From Chloroflexota bacterium (lineage in GTDB: Bacteria > Chloroflexota > Limnocylindria > Limnocylindrales > CSP1-4): a DNA stretch of 9,824 nucleotides. Positions 1-4,792 of the stretch are shown in pieces; within the stretch, counting starts at the first letter, position 1; the number at the start of each line of letters is the position of its first letter. The stretch is taken from NCBI GenBank assembly GCA_021786915.1, contig JAJYMP010000329.1, positions 1-9,824 of the forward strand. The letters run 5' to 3'. The notes beneath the pieces are model-generated. The model was not told where the DNA came from, searched no databases, and was given only the letters and a program-made list of their open reading frames with translations. Position numbers and translations under genes: made by a program.

Positions 1-723
1 ATGAAGACGCGTTCCGGCAAGAAGAAGGTCGTGCTCGAGCTGGGCGGCAACGCCGGGCTGATCGTGGACAAGTCCGCGAACCTCGAGTGGGCGGTCAAGC
101 GCGCCGTGACCGGCGCCTACGCGTACTCGGGCCAGACCTGCATCAGCGTCCAGCGGATGTTCGTGCACGAGGACGTGTGGGACGCGTTCATGAGCCGCTT
201 CGTCGCGGTTTCGGCGACGCTCAAGCTGGGCGACCCGATGGACCCCTCGACCGATGTCGGGCCGATGGTCGACGAGGCGAATGCCCGGCGGACCCAGGAC
301 TGGGTTGACGAGGCGGTCTCGATGGGCGGCACGGTGCTGCTCGGCGGCCGGGCGCAGGGCACGTTCTTCCCGCCGACGGTCCTCACCGACGTGCCGTTCA
401 ACGCCCGCGTGTGCTCGTCAGAGGCGTTCGCGCCGCTCGTCGTGGCCTTCAAGTTCAAGACCATGGACGAGGCGATCCGACGGGTCAACGACTCCGACTT
501 CGGGCTCCAGACCGGCGTGTTCACCTCCGACATCGGCGACGCCTGGAAGGCGTTCAACGAGCTCGAGGTGGGCGGGGTGATCATCAACGACATCCCGTCC
601 TACCGGATCGACCACATGCCCTACGGCGGGGTCAAGGACTCGGGCCAGGGCCGCGAGGGCCTGCGCTGGTCGATCGAGGACATGACCGAACTGCGGATCA
701 TGGTCCTCGCCTGGCCCCAGTAG
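1..723 (+). CDS. Aldehyde dehydrogenase family protein, C-terminal half (5' partial)
   Basis: NAD(P)-dependent oxidation of an aldehyde to its acid; the substrate cannot be told from this fragment. The visible 240 residues hold the core ALDH signatures: the general-base motif LELGGN (Glu13 of the fragment), the nucleophile motif SGQTCIS (Cys47), a variant of the EExFGP motif (SEAFAPL, near residue 141) and the C-terminal PYGGVKDSGQGREG. Family members are usually 470-500 residues, so about half the protein lies left of the window. The ATG at base 1 is therefore most likely an internal Met and not a start. The ending EDMTELRIMVL resembles lactaldehyde or succinate-semialdehyde dehydrogenase-like branches, but this is a weak pointer. 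Nothing downstream belongs to an obvious shared pathway. The family call is very sure, the substrate unknown. Confidence 0.95.
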   Translation: MKTRSGKKKVVLELGGNAGLIVDKSANLEWAVKRAVTGAYAYSGQTCISVQRMFVHEDVWDAFMSRFVAVSATLKLGDPMDPSTDVGPMVDEANARRTQDWVDEAVSMGGTVLLGGRAQGTFFPPTVLTDVPFNARVCSSEAFAPLVVAFKFKTMDEAIRRVNDSDFGLQTGVFTSDIGDAWKAFNELEVGGVIINDIPSYRIDHMPYGGVKDSGQGREGLRWSIEDMTELRIMVLAWPQ

Positions 724-783
724 CGTCTGGCGACGGGCTCCGCGCCCCGAGCGCGCCGAGTTCGCCATGCGGACCGGCGCCGC

Positions 784-812
784 TTGACTGCGCGAGGGCC
801 GATGCTTAGCAT
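784..812 (+). promoter_or_regulatory. Predicted promoter of the toxin-antitoxin operon
   Basis: A -35 box TTGACT (784-789) is followed after exactly 17 bp by TAGCAT (807-812), a 4/6 match to TATAAT. The expected transcription start is about 818-821, at the ATG at 821, so the antitoxin mRNA would be nearly or fully leaderless. This agrees with the lack of a well-placed Shine-Dalgarno: the only purine run, GAGGG at 794-798, is over 20 nt from the ATG. The -10 box lies inside the first operator-like site, so a bound repressor would block RNA polymerase. Prediction from sequence only. Confidence 0.55.
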
Positions 813-850
813 CCGTGATCATGCTAAGCGTCAAGGTCAGTGCTAAGCAC
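801..850 (+). promoter_or_regulatory. Three operator-like sites, 19-bp spacing, over the antitoxin start
   Basis: Three related short palindromes occur: GATGCTTAGCATC (801-813), ATGCTAAGCGT (821-831) and GTGCTAAGCAC (840-850). Each has TGC and GC flanking a central TTA or TAA. Their centres are at 807, 826 and 845, an exact 19-bp period. The first and second also form a perfect 9-bp inverted repeat (804-812 with 821-829). The sites cover the -10 box, the start codon and codons 7-10 of the antitoxin. AbrB/MazE-type antitoxins commonly repress their own operon by binding such palindromes, so autoregulation is the natural reading. Confidence 0.6.
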
Positions 851-1132
851 CAGATCTCCGTGCCGAGCGAGGCGCGACGGCAGCTCGGGATCAAGGCTGG
901 AGACCGTCTTGACGTCCTGGTGGCGGACGGCGCCCTGATCCTGCGGCCGGCGCCGTCGCGTCCGTCGGACCGCCTGCGCGGGGTGGCAGAAGGCCGTGCC
1001 TGGTACGGCTCGGACCCGGTGGCGTTCGTTCGGCAGCTGCGCGACGAATGGGAGGAGAGGGCCGGTGAGCGACTCGGGCGACTCGGTGGCGGACCTGCTG
1101 ACGAGGCACCCCCGGCTCGCCCTCGACAGTAG
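821..1132 (+). CDS. AbrB/SpoVT-fold antitoxin (VapB-like)
   Basis: Antitoxin of a type II toxin-antitoxin pair. It should neutralise the PIN RNase encoded next and bind the operon's own operator. Residues 1-45 form a swapped-hairpin AbrB domain (SVKVSAKHQISVPSEARRQL, then GIKAGDRLDVLVADGALILR). The remaining ~58 residues are polar and Arg-rich, as expected for the toxin-binding tail. The ATG at 821 was chosen because the predicted transcription start falls there; an in-frame GTG at 815 would add two residues (103 versus 105 aa). The 3' end overlaps the toxin reading frame by 68 nt, which couples the two genes. The fold is clear; pairing with this toxin rests on adjacency and overlap. Confidence 0.85.
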   Translation: MLSVKVSAKHQISVPSEARRQLGIKAGDRLDVLVADGALILRPAPSRPSDRLRGVAEGRAWYGSDPVAFVRQLRDEWEERAGERLGRLGGGPADEAPPARPRQ

Positions 1133-1520
1133 CGTCCTGATTTACCTGCTCGAGGACGATCCCGTTCGTGCGGGGCTGGTCGCGAGCCTGGTCGACGAGG
1201 CGGCCGCCCGGCGATGCGCCGGCATCCTCGCGACCGTCGGGATCGCCGAGATCCTGGCAGGCCCGGCCCGCTCCGGCGACGGGGCGGCGTTCGAGATGCT
1301 CGCTGCGGCGGTGCGGGAACTGGGGCTTGACCACCCGGTGCTCGACGAGGCGACGGCCGAGGACGCGGCGTGGATCCGGGGCGCCACGGGCGTGGGCCTT
1401 GCAGATGCTGTCCACCTCGCGAGCGCGCGCGCCTCGGGCGCGACGGCGTTCCTGACCAACGATCGGCGGATCCGCTCCGGGCCGGGGCTCGAGGTGGTGT
1501 ATCTCGACGACATGATGTAG
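1065..1520 (+). CDS. PIN-domain RNase toxin (VapC-like)
   Basis: A 151-residue PIN-domain protein, the expected partner of the upstream antitoxin. Such toxins are Mg2+-dependent RNases that cut tRNA, rRNA or mRNA when the antitoxin is lost. The four acidic metal-binding residues are all present in order: Asp21 (LALDSSVLIYLL), Glu62 (VGIAEILAG), Asp114 (GLADAVHLASA) and Asp133 (FLTNDRRI), so it should be active. The GTG at 1065 was chosen because GGAGGAGAGG (1051-1060) sits just upstream; the PIN fold starts near residue 18. A GTG at 1086 is a possible alternative. An in-frame ATG at 996 would add 23 residues that are only the antitoxin tail read in another frame. Length is close to the family norm of 130-150. 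Confidence 0.88.
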   Translation: MSDSGDSVADLLTRHPRLALDSSVLIYLLEDDPVRAGLVASLVDEAAARRCAGILATVGIAEILAGPARSGDGAAFEMLAAAVRELGLDHPVLDEATAEDAAWIRGATGVGLADAVHLASARASGATAFLTNDRRIRSGPGLEVVYLDDMM

Positions 1521-1521
1521 C

Positions 1522-1544
1522 GAGGGCCCGTCGCAAGGGCTCCC
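1522..1544 (+). terminator. Weak hairpin after the toxin gene
   Basis: GGGCCC (1524-1529) pairs with GGGCTC (1537-1542) around a 7-nt loop, six pairs including one G-U, starting 4 nt after the toxin stop. No T-tract follows, so it is at best a weak or factor-dependent terminator. Confidence 0.25.
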
Positions 1545-1754
1545 TGCAGGCAGCACGGTGCGATCCTCGTCGGCCTGGTCCGTGGGTACGGATGACGTCC
1601 GGGGCCATCCTGGCTGCCGACGGCCGGTCCAACCCCGAGGTGGGCAGGAGCCGACTGACCGTTGGGACAGGCAGCGCGCTCGCTGGCTGGTGATTCACGG
1701 CACCGGCCGGTACGTGCGCCCTGTTCAAACGGTGGGTCCCAGCACCGCCCCGAT

Positions 1755-1768
1755 TACGAACGTACCCC
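1755..1768 (-). promoter_or_regulatory. Shared upstream motif, copy A
   Basis: TACGAACGTACCCC reads on the minus strand as GGGGTACGTTCGTA. It matches 13 of 14 bases with GGGGTACTTTCGTA at 4381-4394. It lies about 170 bp before the TasA-like gene. The core is a near-palindrome (GTAC-N4-GTAN), as expected for a dimeric regulator. Function is inferred from the recurrence alone. Confidence 0.45.
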
Positions 1769-1869
1769 CCCGTATGGGTCCCCAGTCCCGTATCGAGCCC
1801 CACGCTCGGATGGTCTGATCCGGAGCACGAACGACGACGCCGATCGCCCGTGGGAGGGCGAGCGGCAGG

Positions 1870-1895
1870 GGCCCCCGGACCGACTCCGGGGGGCC
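1870..1895 (+). promoter_or_regulatory. Strong leader hairpin before the TasA-like gene
   Basis: GGCCCCCGGA (1870-1879) pairs with TCCGGGGG(G)CC (1885-1895): ten G/C-dominated pairs, one bulged G at 1893 and a 5-nt loop. It ends 38 nt before the ATG at 1934. No T-tract follows, so simple intrinsic termination is unlikely. It could stabilise the mRNA or act as an attenuator or protein-binding element. Confidence 0.5.
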
Positions 1896-1933
1896 GCAAC
1901 CTCGGCGCGTCACCGTCACTCGTGGGGTTTCAG

Positions 1934-2524
1934 ATGGACAAGCTACCGTACGAACACGCCCCGATCCGTCGGCGCCACCGCCGAATGCTCGTGGCGATGC
2001 TGCTCGCGTCGTCGCTCGCGACGGTGGGCGCGGGCGCCATGAGCCTTGCGGTGTTCACCGACAGCAAGGCATCGACGGGCGCCTGGACGACCGGGTCGAT
2101 CGTGCTCGGCGTGAGCCCGGATGCGGCATTCGACGCCAGCGGGATCATGCCCGGCGCCAGCGGGACCCAGATCATCGGCGTCACGAACAACGGCACCTCC
2201 CAGCTCCGGTACGCGCTGAGCTCGGAGGCGTCGGACACGGACGGCAAGCACCTTGCCGCCAACATGGACCTCGTGATCACGACGGGCCCCGTGGTTTCCG
2301 GCGCCTGCAGCGGCACCGTCGTCTACTCCGGCACTCTTTACGGCGCGGGCTTCGGCAGTGACGCCCCGGGCGCCGACCCGGGCGACCGCGACGTCGACGC
2401 TGGCGCGACCGAGAACCTGTGCTTCGGCTGGTCCTTCCCGCTCGACGCGGGGAACGGCCTCCAGACCGCCGCCACCGACGCCACCTTCACGTTCGCCTCG
2501 GAGCAGACCGCTAACAACCCGTAG
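1934..2524 (+). CDS. TasA/camelysin-like secreted protein with SipW-type signal
   Basis: A 196-residue exported protein. After a basic start (IRRRHRR, residues 11-17) comes a hydrophobic stretch (18-40) ending in AVFTDSKAS, then TTGSIVLGV. This pattern (hydrophobic segment, A-x-F-x-D, then a short run to x-G-x-I/L-x-L) is the hallmark of TasA, camelysin and other substrates of SipW-type peptidases. By analogy with TasA, cleavage would fall just before the FTD segment near residue 40. The rest is a beta-rich sandwich with two cysteines (SGAC and NLCFGW) that could pair. TasA forms biofilm fibres in Bacillus; camelysin is a surface metalloprotease relative. I see no clear zinc-protease motif here, so a structural fibre role is preferred. 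The ATG at 1934 gives a canonical signal; the Shine-Dalgarno (GTGGGG, 1922-1927) is weak. The peptidase follows 100 bp downstream. Confidence 0.82.
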   Translation: MDKLPYEHAPIRRRHRRMLVAMLLASSLATVGAGAMSLAVFTDSKASTGAWTTGSIVLGVSPDAAFDASGIMPGASGTQIIGVTNNGTSQLRYALSSEASDTDGKHLAANMDLVITTGPVVSGACSGTVVYSGTLYGAGFGSDAPGADPGDRDVDAGATENLCFGWSFPLDAGNGLQTAATDATFTFASEQTANNP

Positions 2525-2543
2525 GCCCACCGCCGCCCGATCG

Positions 2544-2577
2544 CCTCGACCCGGCCGGTTCAGCCGCCGGGCCGAGG
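2544..2577 (+). terminator. Intercistronic hairpin between TasA-like gene and peptidase
   Basis: CCTCGACCCGGC (2544-2555) pairs with GCCGGGCCGAGG (2566-2577): 11 pairs broken by one A-C mismatch, with a 10-nt loop. It starts 19 nt after the upstream stop. No T-tract follows. A partial terminator or a 3'-end stabiliser here would give more subunit mRNA than peptidase mRNA. Confidence 0.5.
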
Positions 2578-2624
2578 CTGCGGCCCCGGACGCGCATCCG
2601 TCACCGCCCTTCCGGAGCTCTGCC

Positions 2625-3227
2625 ATGACCCTCGTCCTCGCGCTCACGGCCATCCTGCGCCGGCTCCTCGACCTGGTCCTCCTCGGCCTGATCCTCACCG
2701 TGCTGGTCTCGCTGACCGTCGCGCGCATCGTGCCCGCCATCACGGGCGGTCCCACCTACGTGGTCGGCGGCGGTTCGATGGAGCCGACCATCCCGCTCGG
2801 CGCGGTGGTGGTGGACGTCCCGATTCCAACTGCCGACCTCCACGTGGGCGACGTGGTGAGCGTCAAGGTCGGAGCGCAGCAGACCGTGTTCACCCACCGG
2901 ATCACTCGAACCATCCCCCGCGGGGGTGCCGTCTGGATCGAGACGAAGGGTGACGCCAATCCGACGCCCGACCCGTCCATCATCCCCGCCACCTCGGTCG
3001 CGGGCCGGGTGTCGACCGTGGTCCCGCTCCTCGGCTACCCCATCCAGCTGCTGAGCTCGCTGGCCGGCGTCGCATTCCTCCTGTCGGTCGGCATGGTGAC
3101 GCTGCTGGGGGCCTCACTCCTGGAGACGCTCGAGGACGACCAGCGGACCTCGCTGCACCGCCGTCGCCTCGAGCGGGCTGGTATCGAGCCGGCAGACCTG
3201 GTCGCCTCCCGGGGGGCGATGGGATGA
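2625..3227 (+). CDS. Signal peptidase I, ER/archaeal (SipW) type
   Basis: Membrane-bound serine protease that removes signal peptides outside the cytoplasmic membrane. It has 200 residues: an N-terminal membrane segment (about 14-37), the nucleophile motif GGGSMEPTIPLG (Ser51), the second catalytic motif TVFTHRI (His91), then GDANPTPD (Asp110, Asp116), and a second hydrophobic segment near the C-terminus (about 146-172). A His where the bacterial LepB type has Lys marks the ER/SipW branch, which in Bacillus matures TasA. The ATG at 2625 was chosen because GGAG (2614-2617) lies 7 nt upstream; upstream in-frame codons only extend into non-coding sequence. Its stop overlaps the next ATG as ATGA. 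The TasA-like and FnIII genes on either side carry matching signal sequences, so they are its likely substrates. Confidence 0.92.
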   Translation: MTLVLALTAILRRLLDLVLLGLILTVLVSLTVARIVPAITGGPTYVVGGGSMEPTIPLGAVVVDVPIPTADLHVGDVVSVKVGAQQTVFTHRITRTIPRGGAVWIETKGDANPTPDPSIIPATSVAGRVSTVVPLLGYPIQLLSSLAGVAFLLSVGMVTLLGASLLETLEDDQRTSLHRRRLERAGIEPADLVASRGAMG

Positions 3228-4153
3228 TCCGGCGCAGGGCCGCGCTCGGCGTCGCGCTGGTCGTGGCCGCGCTCTCGGCGTCGGCTCCGATCACGCTCGC
3301 CGGGTTCGCGGCCACTCGCGCCAGCGGCGCGGCGTTCAGCACGGCGACCCTGAAGGCCCCGACTCAGCTGCTCGGTGCCGGGGGCACCTCAGCGTCGCTC
3401 ACCTGGACGCCGTCGACCTCGACTTCGGCCACCGGCTACCAGCTGCTGCGCAGCGCGACCCCGGGCGGGGGGTACGCGCAGGTCAAGACGGTGACCCCCG
3501 TCAGCGCCACCGCCACCAACGACTCGCCTGGCACGGGCGTCTGGTACTACGTCCTCGACACATACGCCGCGAGCTGGACGAGCGCGCTCTCGAACGAGGC
3601 GAGGGTGACGATCGGTCAAGCCCTGACCACGCCGTACGCTGGCTGCTCCAATCAGGCGCCCGAGACGGTCAACGCAGGCGACGACAACGGGTACGAGAGC
3701 TCGCCGGCCAGCGGTTGCGCCAAGGACAACGTCCCGGCCGTGGACAGGAACTCGGGCACGGACACGGTCCTGGACTGCGCCGATCCGGGCAAGGACCGCG
3801 AGCAGTTCTGGGGCTACGCGTTCGGGCTGCCGGGGACGGTCAGCTCGGTGAGCGGCATCTCCGTGCAGCTGGTCATGGGCCTCGGCAACAACAGCGGCAC
3901 CAGCCAGGTCTGCGCGCAGCTGTCCTGGGACGGCGGCACCTCGTGGACCGCGGCCAAGATCCTCGCGATCACCAACGTCCCGCTCGCCACGTACACCCTC
4001 GGCTCCGCGACCGACACCTGGGGCCACGCGGCCTGGACCGCGACGCAGCTCAGCGCCTCGAACTTCCGCGTTCGGCTGACCGACATGTCGACGAACCGGT
4101 CCAAGGACTTCGAGCTGGACTACCTGGGGGCCAGCGTCGCCTACACGCCGTAG
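3224..4153 (+). CDS. Secreted fibronectin type III protein with C-terminal beta domain
   Basis: A 309-residue exported protein. Residues 1-43 read as a SipW-type signal: basic start (RRR, 3-5), hydrophobic run (6-26), then AGFAATRASGAAFSTATL. This resembles TasA-type signals, although the usual F-x-D is replaced by F-A-A-T. Residues about 45-130 form a fibronectin III domain (APTQLLGAGGTSASLTW, GYQLLRSA near the middle, VWYYVLDTYA at the end). Residues about 140-309 are an unrecognised beta-rich domain with several cysteines (GCSNQ, SGCAKD, LDCADPG, QVCAQLSWDGG), probably disulphide-bonded. No LPXTG or C-terminal membrane anchor is visible. The ATG overlaps the peptidase stop, so translation is coupled, strong evidence that it belongs with the peptidase. 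A matrix or fibre-associated adhesin is likely; its exact role is unknown. Confidence 0.78.
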   Translation: MIRRRAALGVALVVAALSASAPITLAGFAATRASGAAFSTATLKAPTQLLGAGGTSASLTWTPSTSTSATGYQLLRSATPGGGYAQVKTVTPVSATATNDSPGTGVWYYVLDTYAASWTSALSNEARVTIGQALTTPYAGCSNQAPETVNAGDDNGYESSPASGCAKDNVPAVDRNSGTDTVLDCADPGKDREQFWGYAFGLPGTVSSVSGISVQLVMGLGNNSGTSQVCAQLSWDGGTSWTAAKILAITNVPLATYTLGSATDTWGHAAWTATQLSASNFRVRLTDMSTNRSKDFELDYLGASVAYTP

Positions 4154-4169
4154 CACACGCGAGCGCTGG

Positions 4170-4184
4170 CGGCGGTGCCCGCCG
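4170..4184 (+). terminator. Short GC hairpin after the FnIII gene
   Basis: CGGCGG (4170-4175) pairs perfectly with CCGCCG (4179-4184) around a 3-nt loop, 17 nt after the stop codon. No T-tract follows. This is a possible end of the three-gene operon, but the stem is short for GC-rich DNA. Confidence 0.35.
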
Positions 4185-4375
4185 GATCCGACGTCGGCGC
4201 ACTCGCGGCCTGACATCGGCGGGCGACCCGTCGGGCCGGCACCCACCATGGGTCCCGTTGGGCGAGCCGAGGCCGCCATTGCGGTGCGTGGATGCGGAAT
4301 GCTGCCGGTTCCCCCTCGTGGTGGTCCGGCAGTGCTCGCGGGCACCTCGTCGTGTTGCGCGGGGGATTTCGGGGC

Positions 4376-4404
4376 TTGACGGGGTACTTTCGTACTGCCA
4401 GACT
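4376..4404 (+). promoter_or_regulatory. Predicted promoter with embedded shared motif, copy B
   Basis: TTGACG (4376-4381) is followed after 17 bp by CAGACT (4399-4404), preceded by an extended -10 TG at 4396-4397. Between the boxes lies GGGGTACTTTCGTA (4381-4394), the second copy of the motif found at 1755-1768, containing the palindrome GTAC-TTTC-GTAC (4384-4395). A regulator bound there would overlap the spacer, as MerR-type activators or simple repressors do. The -35 is good, the -10 poor. Confidence 0.45.
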
Positions 4405-4452
4405 CCCCCGACCAGCGGGCCCAGGGTAGACGACGACGGGCCGCGGGTGCCG

Positions 4453-4466
4453 CCACGACGTCGTGG
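4453..4466. promoter_or_regulatory. Perfect 14-bp palindrome
   Basis: CCACGACGTCGTGG is a perfect 14-bp inverted repeat with no spacer, about 50 bp downstream of the predicted promoter. It could be a protein-binding site or, in RNA, part of the leader fold. It shares the CGACGTCG core with the 10-bp palindrome at 4188-4197. Confidence 0.35.
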
Positions 4467-4489
4467 GAGCGACTGGGACGTGGCGCCGG

Positions 4490-4729
4490 GCCTGGGGAGC
4501 GGGAGCCGTGGCCAGGCTTTCGCAAGGGCGGACTGCGGGAGGGTCCGACCACCGAGACGGCCGCGTTGAGCCGGGGGAGAAAGGCTCAGCAGAGTCGACA
4601 CAGCCCACTGTTCGCAGGGTGCGCTTCAGTTCGCGCTGACCACGAGTCCTCGGCCTGGACAGGGCCGGGGCCAACGCACGGCTGACGTCGCCTGATCGAA
4701 CCCGCAGCCCGCTGCCCGATTTGGGCTGC
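4490..4729 (+). ncRNA. Candidate structured 5' leader
   Basis: Local stems: GCCTGG/CCAGGC (4490-4495 with 4512-4517), CGGAC/GTCCG (4529-4533 with 4543-4547), GTTGAGCC/GGCTCAGC (4565-4572 with 4583-4590, one G-U, loop GGGGGAGAAA) and GCAGCCC/GGGCTGC (4704-4710 with 4723-4729). Individual 5-7 bp stems arise easily by chance in such GC-rich DNA, so only the 8-bp stem and the overall density argue for a functional leader. Not matched to a known family. Confidence 0.25.
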
Positions 4730-4792
4730 CCGGCCCCGCCAGCCATCCCAGCGTTCCTCCGCTCGCGCAGTTCTCTTGGGAAGGAGACTCCG

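Larger units (their letters stand above)
1521..1933. other. 413-bp non-coding stretch upstream of the TasA-like gene
   Basis: No reading frame here looks like protein, and no tRNA or known riboswitch core was recognised. It holds the motif at 1755-1768 shared with the leader of the gene at 4793; a C-rich tract with CCCGTAT occurring twice (1769-1775 and 1787-1793); a 6-bp hairpin TCGCCC/GGGCGA (1844-1849 with 1856-1861); and the strong hairpin at 1870-1895. No confident promoter hexamers were found. The accumulation of structure near the gene suggests a regulated 5' leader. Confidence 0.5.
4154..4792. other. 639-bp non-coding stretch and structured leader before the SpaA-like gene
   Basis: No credible coding frame was seen. 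In order it holds a hairpin at 4170-4184, a 10-bp palindrome CCGACGTCGG (4188-4197), a predicted promoter (4376-4404) carrying the shared motif, a 14-bp palindrome (4453-4466), a run of hairpins (4490-4729), and a strong Shine-Dalgarno (4778-4786). If the promoter is real, the mRNA leader is about 380 nt, unusually long for this compact window. I could not match it to a known riboswitch core. Confidence 0.5.

Noticed and set aside
418..1899. 493-residue open frame on the minus strand
   Set aside because: It lies opposite the dehydrogenase, antitoxin and toxin genes, is rich in Arg/Pro/Gly with no domain, and is a high-GC shadow.
4188..4197. 10-bp palindrome CCGACGTCGG as an operator
   Set aside because: Ten-base GC palindromes are expected by chance at this base composition, and it is not near a promoter.
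4721..4792. Earlier TTG start for the SpaA-like protein
   Set aside because: It would put 24 extra residues before the signal peptide and lacks a ribosome site, while TTG 4793 has GGGAAGGAG 6 nt upstream.
4405..4792. Cyclic-di-GMP or cobalamin riboswitch in the leader
   Set aside because: The conserved core strings of these classes were looked for and not found.
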